Below, one piece after another: positions 37,595 to 45,258 of a stretch of 64,000 bases of DNA. The translations under genes were made by a program, and so were the position numbers. The notes beneath the pieces are model-generated. The model was given only the letters and a program-made list of their open reading frames with translations. It had not been told where the DNA came from and did no database searches. The DNA is from Streptomyces armeniacus (GTDB lineage Bacteria; Actinomycetota; Actinomycetes; Streptomycetales; Streptomycetaceae), in assembly GCF_003355155.1 (NCBI RefSeq), contig NZ_CP031320.1:3649367-3713366 (forward strand), read 5' to 3'. How positions within the stretch are numbered: position 1 is the first letter of the stretch; the number at the start of each line of letters is the position of its first letter.

Positions 37595-39538
37595 ATGACG
37601 CAAGTCGAACGCCAGCAGTGGGACGTCGTGATCGTGGGGGCGGGCGGCGCCGGGCTGCGCGCCGCCATCGAGGCACGCGAGCAGGGCCTGCGTACCGCGG
37701 TCATCTGCAAGTCCCTCTTCGGCAAGGCGCACACGGTGATGGCCGAGGGCGGCATCGCCGCCAGCATGGGCAACGTCAACGAGGGCGACAACTGGCAGGT
37801 GCACTTCCGCGACACGATGCGCGGCGGCAAGTTCCTGAACCACTGGCGGATGGCCGAGCTGCACGCCAAGGAGGCGCCGGATCGGGTCTGGGAGCTGGAG
37901 ACCTGGGGCGCGCTCTTCGACCGTACGAAGGACGGGAAGATCTCCCAGCGGAACTTCGGCGGCCACGAGTACCCGCGGCTCGCCCACGTCGGCGACCGTA
38001 CGGGGCTGGAGCTGATCCGCACCCTGCAGCAGAAGATCGTCGCGCTGCAGCAGGAGGACTTCAAGGAGACGGGCGACTACGAGGCGCGCCTCAAGGTCTT
38101 CCAGGAGTGCACCGTCACCCGCGTCCTCAAGGACCCGGACGGCGACAAGGTCTCGGGCGTCTTCTGCTACGAGCGCGAGACCGGCCGGTTCTTCGTCGTC
38201 GAGTCGCCCTCGGTGGTGCTGGCGACGGGCGGCATCGGGAAGTCGTTCAAGGTGACCTCCAACTCCTGGGAGTACACCGGGGACGGGCACGCGCTGGCGC
38301 TGCTCGCCGGGGCGTCGCTGATCAATATGGAGTTCGTGCAGTTCCACCCGACGGGCATGGTCTGGCCGCCCTCGGTGAAGGGCATCCTCGTCACCGAGTC
38401 GGTGCGCGGCGACGGCGGAGTGCTCCGCAACTCCGAGGGCAAGCGCTTCATGTTCGACTACGTGCCGGACGTGTTCAAGGAGAAGTACGCCGAGTCCGAG
38501 CAGGAGGCGGACGGCTGGTACGAGGACCCCGAGAAGCACCGCCGCCCGCCCGAGCTGCTCCCCCGCGACGAGGTGGCGCGGGCCATCAACTCCGAGGTCA
38601 AGGCCGGCCGCGGCACCCCGCACGGCGGGGTGTACCTGGACGTGTCGACGCGGATGTCCGCCGAGGTGATCAAGCGGCGGCTGCCGTCCATGCACCACCA
38701 GTTCAAGGAGCTGGCGGACGTGGACATCACCGCGCAGCCCATGGAGGTCGGTCCGACCTGCCACTACGTGATGGGCGGCGTCGACGTCGACCCGGACACG
38801 GGTGAAGCCCTGGGCGTCCCCGGGCTGTTCGCCGCGGGCGAGGTCTCCGGTGGCATGCACGGCTCGAACCGGCTGGGCGGCAACTCCCTGTCCGACCTGC
38901 TGGTGTTCGGCCGCCGCGCCGGGCTGTACGCGGCGCGGCACGCGGAGTCGTTCCCGGCGGGCGAACGCCCGCTGGTGGAGGACGCGGAGATCGACAGGGC
39001 CGCGGCCGAGGCACTGCGCCCGTTCACCCCGGAGGAGGTGGCGGAGGGCGAGACGCCGGAGAACCCGTACACCATCCACCAGCAACTCCAGCAGGCCATG
39101 AACGACCTCGTCGGCATCATCCGGCGCGAGGACGAGATGGCCCGCGCCCTGGAGCGGCTGGCGGAGCTGCGCGCTCGCGCGAAGCACGCCGGGGTGGAGG
39201 GGCACCGGCAGTTCAACCCCGGCTGGCACCTGGCCATCGACCTGCGCAACATGCTGCTGGTCAGCGAGTGCGTGGCGCGTGCCGCGCTGAACCGTACGGA
39301 GTCGCGCGGCGGCCACACCCGGGACGACTACCCGGACATGGACCGCGAGTGGCGGCGCGCCAACCTCGTCTGCACGCTCACCGACTCGGGCGGGGCGGGG
39401 GCCGGTGGCGCCGCGGGGACCGGCCAGATCTCGCTGCGCCGCCGCGAGACGCCGCCGATCCGCGCGGACCTGCTGGAGCTCTTCGAGAAGGAGGAGCTGA
39501 TCAAGTATCTGACGGACGAGGAGCTGACGGCGGAGTGA
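37595..39538 (+). CDS. sdhA: Succinate dehydrogenase/fumarate reductase flavoprotein subunit
   Basis: This 647-residue catalytic subunit oxidises succinate to fumarate. The FAD-binding Gly motif is VIVGAGGAGLRAAIEA (13-28). His46 in GKAHTVMAEGG is the usual covalent-flavin position. Substrate-site motifs include QFHPTG, TESVRGDGG and HGSNRLGGNSL. The C-terminal domain ends with ESRGGHTRDDYP and an Arg/Glu-rich tail. The stop overlaps the GTG of sdhB. The length and the AHTVMAEGGIAAS segment resemble the longer actinobacterial enzyme. Confidence 0.95.
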   Translation: MTQVERQQWDVVIVGAGGAGLRAAIEAREQGLRTAVICKSLFGKAHTVMAEGGIAASMGNVNEGDNWQVHFRDTMRGGKFLNHWRMAELHAKEAPDRVWELETWGALFDRTKDGKISQRNFGGHEYPRLAHVGDRTGLELIRTLQQKIVALQQEDFKETGDYEARLKVFQECTVTRVLKDPDGDKVSGVFCYERETGRFFVVESPSVVLATGGIGKSFKVTSNSWEYTGDGHALALLAGASLINMEFVQFHPTGMVWPPSVKGILVTESVRGDGGVLRNSEGKRFMFDYVPDVFKEKYAESEQEADGWYEDPEKHRRPPELLPRDEVARAINSEVKAGRGTPHGGVYLDVSTRMSAEVIKRRLPSMHHQFKELADVDITAQPMEVGPTCHYVMGGVDVDPDTGEALGVPGLFAAGEVSGGMHGSNRLGGNSLSDLLVFGRRAGLYAARHAESFPAGERPLVEDAEIDRAAAEALRPFTPEEVAEGETPENPYTIHQQLQQAMNDLVGIIRREDEMARALERLAELRARAKHAGVEGHRQFNPGWHLAIDLRNMLLVSECVARAALNRTESRGGHTRDDYPDMDREWRRANLVCTLTDSGGAGAGGAAGTGQISLRRRETPPIRADLLELFEKEELIKYLTDEELTAE

Positions 39539-40431
39539 GCACGAGCAGCGCAGGCAACAGCACGGCGGACGGCGGCGCCGCCACGGACGACCGTACGGGC
39601 ACCGGCGGCGACGCCGGAGCGTGGCCGGGCACCGTGGAAAGCGGCACCTCGGGGGAGCGTCCGAGCACCAGTTACGACGCGCACTTCCGGGTCTGGCGCG
39701 GGGACGCCGAGGGCGGCGGGCTCGAGGACTTCACGGTCGAGGTCAACGAGGGTGAGGTCGTCCTCGACATCATCCACCGGCTGCAGGCCACCCAGGCCGG
39801 CGACCTGGCGGTGCGGTGGAACTGCAAGGCGGGCAAGTGCGGTTCGTGCAGCGCGGAGATCAACGGCCGGCCGCGGCTGCTGTGCATGACGCGGATGTCG
39901 GTCTTCGAGCGGACCGACGTCATCACGGTGACGCCGCTGCGGGCCTTCCCGGTCGTACGGGACCTGGTGACGGACGTCTCGTTCAACTACGAGAAGGCGC
40001 GCGAGGTCCCGTCGTTCGCGGCGCCCGCCGAGCTGGGGCCGGGCGAGTACCGGATGCAGCAGGAGGACGTGGGGCGCTCGCAGGAGTTCCGCAAGTGCAT
40101 CGAGTGCTTCCTGTGCCAGGACACCTGCCATGTCGTGCGGGACCACGAGGAGAACAAGGCCGCGTTCGCCGGCCCGCGCTTCCTCATGCGGATCGCCGAG
40201 CTCGACATGCATCCGCTGGACGCGGCGGAGGAGCAGGGCCTGGACCGCAAGACCACCGCGCAGGACGAACACGGTCTGGGATACTGCAACATCACGAAGT
40301 GCTGTACGGAGGTCTGCCCCGAGGGCATCAAGATCACCGACAACGCGCTGATCCCGCTGAAGGAGCGCGCGGCCGACCGCAAGTACGACCCGCTGGTCTG
40401 GCTGGGCAACAAGATCCGCAGGCGGGAGTGA
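39535..40431 (+). CDS. sdhB: Succinate dehydrogenase iron-sulfur subunit
   Basis: With GTG at 39535 (GTGA overlap with sdhA) the protein has 298 residues. Cluster ligands are all present: [2Fe-2S] Cys97, 102, 105 and 117; [4Fe-4S] Cys188, 191, 194 (CIECFLC) with Cys198; and [3Fe-4S]/[4Fe-4S] Cys251, 257 and 261 around CNITKCCTEVCP. The first 45 residues are a Gly/Thr/Ala-rich extension not seen in most SdhB proteins; without it the length would be ordinary. No better start was found before the conserved YDAHFRVWRG. Confidence 0.93.
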   Translation: MSTSSAGNSTADGGAATDDRTGTGGDAGAWPGTVESGTSGERPSTSYDAHFRVWRGDAEGGGLEDFTVEVNEGEVVLDIIHRLQATQAGDLAVRWNCKAGKCGSCSAEINGRPRLLCMTRMSVFERTDVITVTPLRAFPVVRDLVTDVSFNYEKAREVPSFAAPAELGPGEYRMQQEDVGRSQEFRKCIECFLCQDTCHVVRDHEENKAAFAGPRFLMRIAELDMHPLDAAEEQGLDRKTTAQDEHGLGYCNITKCCTEVCPEGIKITDNALIPLKERAADRKYDPLVWLGNKIRRRE

Positions 40432-40457
40432 CAGGCGGCGGGGGCAGCACCTAGGAT
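40428..40457 (+). promoter_or_regulatory. Predicted promoter of the LacI regulator gene
   Basis: GTGACA (40428-40433), an 18-bp spacer and TAGGAT (40452-40457) form a near-consensus promoter whose -10 box overlaps the palindromic operator. Confidence 0.55.
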
Positions 40458-40474
40458 GAATGCGCTTTCATCCT
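40453..40474. promoter_or_regulatory. LacI-type operator O1
   Basis: Exact 8-bp arms (AGGATGAA / TTCATCCT) surround TGCGCT; the core TGAATGCGCTTTCA fits the general LacI-family operator pattern. It overlaps the predicted -10 box, so autorepression is likely. Confidence 0.75.
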
Positions 40475-40520
40475 CCACTGCCCCCGCAGCGGGCCGAACA
40501 GAGCAGGAGAGCGTCGTCGG

Positions 40521-41885
40521 GTGAGTGCTCCCACGGTGTACGACGTCGCCGATCAGGCCGGCGTCTCGATCGCGACGGTCTCGCGCGTCTACCGCAACCC
40601 CGAGTCCGTACGCGCCCGCACCCGCGACCGCGTGCTGGCGGCCGCGCGCGAGCTCGGCTACGTGCCGAGCGGCAACGCGCGCGGCCTCGCCAGCCGCAAC
40701 ACCCGCGTGCTGGGGCTGTGCTTCCCCGACTACGCCGATCCCGACGCCGACCTGGACGACACCGACGCCGAGCACGACGACGCCGAGCAGATGCTCTACT
40801 CCGACGAGATCATCCGCGGGATGGAGCGCGCCGCCCGGCGGCACGGCTACGCGCTGCTGATCGCGGCCTCGCTGGCCGAGGGCCCGCAGAGCCTGGTCGC
40901 CGACGTCGCGGGCCGCGTGGACGGCTTCGCGGTGCTGGCGCGTACGGTGCCCACCGAGGAGCTGGAGATCATCTCGCGGCGGCTGCCCGTCGTGATGCTC
41001 GCCGGGCCGCGCGAGGACGACTCGCTGGACCACCTCGACCACATCGAGGTCGCCAACTTCGACGGCGAACTCGCCCTGACCAGGCACCTCATCGCGGACC
41101 ACGGCATGCGCCGGCTCGCGTTCGTCGGCAGCGCGCCGGACTCCCCCGACGGCGAGGCGCGCTTCCGCGGGTTCCAGGCGGCCCACCTGGAGGCGGGACT
41201 GCCGGTTCCGGCACAGCCGGACGTACGGGGTGAGCTGACGCAGGCGGAGGGCCGCCGGGCGATCGGCGAACTGCTGGACCGGGGCGCGGACTGGGACCGG
41301 CCACGGGAGCGGAACGAGAGCCGTGGCCGGAGCCAGGATCGGGACCCGGACCGGGACCGGAACCGGGAGCCTGAGCGGGGGCCGCGCACCGGCGGCGACC
41401 GCGCGCTGCCGGAGGCCGTCGTCTTCGCCAACGACCAGATGGCCGTCGGCGCGCTCCCCGAGCTGCGCCGGCGCGGCGTACGCGTCCCGGAGGACCTCAC
41501 CGTCACGGGCTTCGACGGGATTCCGCTGGGGCGGCTGGTGACGCCGGGCCTGACGACCGTACGGCAGCCGATGCGGCGGCTCGGCGAGAAGGCCGTGGAG
41601 CTGCTGGTGGCGCGCCTGGAGGACCGGGAGCGGGAGCCGGTGTCGATGGTGCTGCCGGTCTCCGTCGTACGGCGGGCCAGCTGCGGGTGCACGGGCACGC
41701 GCGGCGGCGGCGCGGGTACGGGCGGCGGCGCGCCGGTCACGGCGGGCGCGGCGGGCGCGGCAGGCGCGGCAGGCGCGGCAGGTCCGGCAGGCGCGGCAGG
41801 CGCGGCCGCCGACAAGCGCGCCGCAACAGCCAAGAGCACCGGCGCGGGCGCCGGGCACAGCGGGGCTTCCGTTACGCAGTCGTAA
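40521..41885 (+). CDS. LacI-family transcriptional regulator of the glycan locus
   Basis: This 454-residue protein is about 110 longer than usual. The LacI helix-turn-helix and hinge are at residues 5-60 (TVYDVADQAGVSIATVSRVY). The periplasmic-binding-protein-like domain follows, with DGFAVLARTVPTEELE, FVGSAPDSPDGEARFRGF, FANDQMAVGAL and GFDGIPLGRLVTPGLTTVRQ. Two oddities occur: a 40-residue Arg/Asp/Glu-rich insertion at about 258-298 inside the effector domain, and an Ala/Gly-rich tail of about 60 residues. GTG at 40521. It probably represses itself, the importer and the GH39 gene through the three matching operators. Confidence 0.92.
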   Translation: MSAPTVYDVADQAGVSIATVSRVYRNPESVRARTRDRVLAAARELGYVPSGNARGLASRNTRVLGLCFPDYADPDADLDDTDAEHDDAEQMLYSDEIIRGMERAARRHGYALLIAASLAEGPQSLVADVAGRVDGFAVLARTVPTEELEIISRRLPVVMLAGPREDDSLDHLDHIEVANFDGELALTRHLIADHGMRRLAFVGSAPDSPDGEARFRGFQAAHLEAGLPVPAQPDVRGELTQAEGRRAIGELLDRGADWDRPRERNESRGRSQDRDPDRDRNREPERGPRTGGDRALPEAVVFANDQMAVGALPELRRRGVRVPEDLTVTGFDGIPLGRLVTPGLTTVRQPMRRLGEKAVELLVARLEDREREPVSMVLPVSVVRRASCGCTGTRGGGAGTGGGAPVTAGAAGAAGAAGAAGPAGAAGAAADKRAATAKSTGAGAGHSGASVTQS

Positions 41886-41897
41886 TCCACCGGGGAC

Positions 41898-41926
41898 TTG
41901 CACGGCGGAGCGGTCACTTCCACAGT
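41898..41926 (+). promoter_or_regulatory. Predicted promoter of the importer operon
   Basis: TTGCAC (41898-41903), a 17-bp spacer and CACAGT (41921-41926) lie directly before operator O2. Confidence 0.45.
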
Positions 41927-41927
41927 A

Positions 41928-41941
41928 TGTATGCGCTTACA
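41928..41941. promoter_or_regulatory. LacI-type operator O2
   Basis: TGTATGCGCTTACA is a palindrome sharing the ATGCGCTT core with O1. It sits just downstream of the predicted -10 box of the binding-protein gene, a classic repression position. Confidence 0.7.
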
Positions 41942-42052
41942 CAAGCGGGAACAGGCAGCCGCCCGCCCGCACGGCGCCCGTACAGCAGGCAGGCGGTCCC
42001 GCGCACAGCAGCCCGCGCCCCAGCCGCTCCGGACCTCGAGGAGGAGCCCTCC

Positions 42053-43306
42053 ATGCAGCTCATCCGCCGTACCGTCGCCGTCACCGTCACCGCGGCCACC
42101 GCCGCCGGCGCGCTGCTGCTCTCCGCCTGCGGCGGCGACAGCGGCGGGCAGACGGCCGCCGACGAGAAGCAGACCCTCACCGTCTGGGGCATGGGCGAGG
42201 AGGGGAAGCATCTGCAGGAGCTGGGCGAGGAGTTCGGCAAGAAGTACCCGAACATCGACGTCAAGGTCACGCCCGTGGGCTGGGACGTGGTGCACCAGAA
42301 GCTGGTGTCGGCCGTCGCCGCCGGGGAGCTGCCGGACATGGCGCAGATGGGCAGCACCATGGTCGGCGAGTTCACGTCGCTCGACGCGCTGGAGCCCGTC
42401 GACACCAAGACCTTCCGCAAGGCCGACTTCTTCCCCGCCGCCTGGGCCGGGAACGTCACGGACGGCACCGCGTACGGCGTCCCCTGGTACGTCGACACCC
42501 GCGTCCTCTACTACCGCACCGACCTGGCCGCCGAGGCGGGCGTCGGCAAGGCGCCGGCGAACTGGCGGGAGCAGCGCGCGCTGGCCGCCGCGTACAAGGA
42601 CAAGGCCGGCACCGAGTGGGGCACGTACCACCAGCCCTCCGGCATCGGTGCCTGGCAGACCTGGCTGCCGTTCCTCTACTCCGCCGGCGGCAAGCTGCTC
42701 GACAAGGACGGCGAACCCGCCCTGGACTCGCCGGAGTCGGTGCGGGCGCTGAGCGAGTACGCGCACTACTACGACAAGGGGCTCTCCACGAAGAGCTCGC
42801 CGCCCGGCTACGACGTGGTGAAGGACTTCGCGTCCGGCAAGGCCCCGATGTTCGTCTCCGGGCCCTGGATGGTCAACAACATCCAGGACCAGCACCCGGG
42901 CCTGAAGGGCAAGTGGAAGGCGGCGCCGCTCCCCGCCGACAAGACGAGCACCTCCTTCGTCGGCGGCTCCAGCCTCGTCACGTTCGCGGACAGCGGGCAC
43001 AAGGCCGCCGCGAAGAAGTTCACCGAGTACCTGACCAGCCCGGCCGAGCAGGCCGACTGGTACGGGATGGCCAGGTCGCTGCCCGCCGTCGAGGCGGCCT
43101 GGGACGAGCCCGAACTCACGCGCGCGGAAGGGCTGGACGTCTTCGAGAAGCAGCTGCGGACCTCGGAACCGGTGCCCGCGCTGTCGAAGTGGGAGGAGTT
43201 CGCGGCCAAGATCGACGAGGCGGTGGCCCGTGTCGCCCAGAAGGGCGAGGACCCGGCGAAGACCGCCGCGTGGCTGCAGAAGGCGACCGAGAGCCTGGTG
43301 GACTGA
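42053..43306 (+). CDS. Sugar ABC transporter substrate-binding lipoprotein
   Basis: This 417-residue, family 1 solute-binding protein has signal sequence and lipobox GALLLSACGG (Cys25). The mature part starts TLTVWGMGEEGKHLQELGEE and carries QKLVSAVAAGELPDMAQMGS, TDGTAYGVPWYVDTRVLYYR and GSSLVTFADS, all typical of oligosaccharide-binding proteins. GAGGAG precedes the ATG at 42053. It is the first gene of the importer behind operator O2. The neighbouring glycosidases and sulfatase suggest that its ligand is a (possibly sulfated) oligosaccharide; this is inferred. Confidence 0.92.
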   Translation: MQLIRRTVAVTVTAATAAGALLLSACGGDSGGQTAADEKQTLTVWGMGEEGKHLQELGEEFGKKYPNIDVKVTPVGWDVVHQKLVSAVAAGELPDMAQMGSTMVGEFTSLDALEPVDTKTFRKADFFPAAWAGNVTDGTAYGVPWYVDTRVLYYRTDLAAEAGVGKAPANWREQRALAAAYKDKAGTEWGTYHQPSGIGAWQTWLPFLYSAGGKLLDKDGEPALDSPESVRALSEYAHYYDKGLSTKSSPPGYDVVKDFASGKAPMFVSGPWMVNNIQDQHPGLKGKWKAAPLPADKTSTSFVGGSSLVTFADSGHKAAAKKFTEYLTSPAEQADWYGMARSLPAVEAAWDEPELTRAEGLDVFEKQLRTSEPVPALSKWEEFAAKIDEAVARVAQKGEDPAKTAAWLQKATESLVD

Positions 43307-43311
43307 TCCGG

Positions 43312-44271
43312 ATGGCCGCCACCTCCGCCACCACCGCCACGGCCAAGGCCACGGCCGGCACCGCCGCCGGGCCGCGGCGCCGCCGCGGGCGGCTGGGCGT
43401 GCAGAACGCCGCGGGCTGGCTGTTCTCGACGCCGTTCCTGGTGCTGTTCGCGACGTTCATGGCATTCCCGATCCTGGCCACGCTGGCGATGAGCTTCACG
43501 GACTTCGGGCTGCGGGATGTCACCGACCCGTTCTCGGCAGAATTCATCGGATTCGAGAACTACACGAAGCTGTCCGAGGACGAGAAATTCCTCAAGGCCC
43601 TCTTCAACACCGGCTATTTCGTGGTCGTCGGGGTGCCGCTGACCGTCGGCGCCGGTCTGTTCGCCGCGGTGCTGCTGAACTCGGGTGTGGCCCGGATGCG
43701 TACGTTCTTCCGCGTCGGCTTCTACGCACCCGTCGTCACCAGCATTGTCGCGGTGGCCGTCGTATGGCGCTTCGTACTCGACCCGGGCGAAGGGCTGATC
43801 GCGGGAATCGCGGCCGAAGCAGGCCTCACCGCACCGGATTTCCTCGGCTCCGAGGCGCTCGCCATGCCGTCGCTCATCGTGATGGCGGTGTGGCGCAATC
43901 TGGGTACGGCAATGGTGCTGTTCCTCGCCGGGCTGCAGGCCATTCCGGCGGATGTCCGGGAGGCCGCGCGCATAGACGGGGCGGGGGCCTGGCAGGAGTT
44001 CCGCCGGATCACGGTGCCGCTGCTGCGGCCGACGATGCTGTACGTCTCCGTGATGACGAGCATCGCCTTTCTCAACGTCTTCGAGGAGCCCTTCGTGATG
44101 ACCAACGGCGGCCCGGACGACAGCACGCTCACGGTGTCGCTCGACATGTACCGCGAGGGCTTCAACTTCTTCCACATGGGCTATGCGAGCGCCATGGCGT
44201 ACGTGCTGTTCACCGTCATCCTCGCCGTCACCCTGCTCCAGCTCCGCCTGCTGAAGGACAAGACGCGATGA
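43312..44271 (+). CDS. Sugar ABC transporter permease (MalF/UgpA type)
   Basis: This 319-residue permease has six membrane segments. A Thr/Ala/Lys-rich cytoplasmic N-terminus of 35 residues precedes WLFSTPFLVLFATFMAFPIL. The EAA loop is VREAARIDGAGAWQEFRRIT, and ends FEEPFVMTNGGPDDSTLT as in MalF-like proteins. It starts five bases after the binding-protein stop and overlaps the next permease by ATGA. No ATPase gene follows, as is usual in Streptomyces where a shared MsiK-type ATPase serves several importers. Confidence 0.92.
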   Translation: MAATSATTATAKATAGTAAGPRRRRGRLGVQNAAGWLFSTPFLVLFATFMAFPILATLAMSFTDFGLRDVTDPFSAEFIGFENYTKLSEDEKFLKALFNTGYFVVVGVPLTVGAGLFAAVLLNSGVARMRTFFRVGFYAPVVTSIVAVAVVWRFVLDPGEGLIAGIAAEAGLTAPDFLGSEALAMPSLIVMAVWRNLGTAMVLFLAGLQAIPADVREAARIDGAGAWQEFRRITVPLLRPTMLYVSVMTSIAFLNVFEEPFVMTNGGPDDSTLTVSLDMYREGFNFFHMGYASAMAYVLFTVILAVTLLQLRLLKDKTR

Positions 44272-45116
44272 CCGGGCACCCGCCCGTACGGGCGCGGCGT
44301 ACGCGCCGCTGGGCCGTGCACGCGGTCCTCTGCGCCGGGCTGCTGGTGATGGCGGCTCCGTTTGTGTGGATGGGCCTCTCGGCGTTCAAGACGGACGAGG
44401 AGCTGGGCGCCAGCCCGACGGTGTGGATTCCGACGGAATGGACCCTGGAACACTTCCGTGAGCTGCTCGAACTGCTCGACATGGCACAGCACTTCTTCAA
44501 TTCGGCCTTCGTCGCGACGGTGGTCACGCTGTGCAATCTCGTGTTCTGCTCGATGCTCGGCTACGCGCTGGCGAAGCTGCGGTTCGCCGGGAAACGGCCG
44601 GTGTTCGCACTCGTGCTGGGCGCGCTGATGGTGCCCGGCAATCTGATGCTGATGCCGATGTTCGTGCTGATGAGCAGGATGGAGCTGATCGACTCGTACG
44701 CGGCGCTGATCCTGCCGTTCGCGGCGGGGGCGTTCGGGGTGTTCCTGATGCGGCAGTTCATGCTGGCGATTCCGGACGAACTGCTGGAGGCGGCGCGTAT
44801 CGACGGTGCCTCCGAGTGGTACATCTTCTGGCGCATCGCCATGCCGCTGGTGAAACCCGCGCTCGCGACGCTGGCGATCTTCACGTTCCTGCAGTCCTGG
44901 AACAACTTCCTGTGGCCCCTGGTCGCCACCAACGACCCCGAGAAATACACGCTGCCGGTGGCGCTGGCCACCTTCGCCACCGATCCGACCAAGGCGGACG
45001 GCTCCAACGGCGTCCTCATGGCAGGCGCCTTCCTGGTGGTACTGCCGGTGCTGCTGGTCTTCGTCGTCCTGCAGCGCCACTTCACCCAGGGAATCGCCAC
45101 GGCGGGGCTCAAGTAG
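44268..45116 (+). CDS. Sugar ABC transporter permease (MalG/UgpE type)
   Basis: This 282-residue permease has six membrane segments. MAAPFVWMGLSAFKTDEEL at the start is the MalG-type opening, the EAA loop is LLEAARIDGASEWYIFWRIA, and SWNNFLWPLVATNDPEKYTL is the conserved late segment. It is coupled to the preceding permease by ATGA. A short hairpin-capable sequence (CGTACGGG / CCCGTACG near 45123-45144) follows before the GH39 gene. Confidence 0.92.
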   Translation: MTGHPPVRARRTRRWAVHAVLCAGLLVMAAPFVWMGLSAFKTDEELGASPTVWIPTEWTLEHFRELLELLDMAQHFFNSAFVATVVTLCNLVFCSMLGYALAKLRFAGKRPVFALVLGALMVPGNLMLMPMFVLMSRMELIDSYAALILPFAAGAFGVFLMRQFMLAIPDELLEAARIDGASEWYIFWRIAMPLVKPALATLAIFTFLQSWNNFLWPLVATNDPEKYTLPVALATFATDPTKADGSNGVLMAGAFLVVLPVLLVFVVLQRHFTQGIATAGLK

Positions 45117-45220
45117 GCCCCGTACGGGCACTGTTCCCGTACGTCCCGCACTCCCCCACTCCCGCACGTCCCGCGACCCCGTACGTCACGCACATCCGCC
45201 GTGCTCCACCATCCGCCTCG

Positions 45221-45234
45221 TGTATGCGCATCCA
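45221..45234. promoter_or_regulatory. LacI-type operator O3 (partial palindrome)
   Basis: TGTATGCGCATCCA matches O2 at 12 of 14 positions and keeps the left half-site intact. It lies 25 bases before the GH39 start, so this gene probably has its own LacI-controlled promoter. Confidence 0.5.
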
Positions 45235-45258
45235 CCACCCAGCGAGAGGTAACCCCCC

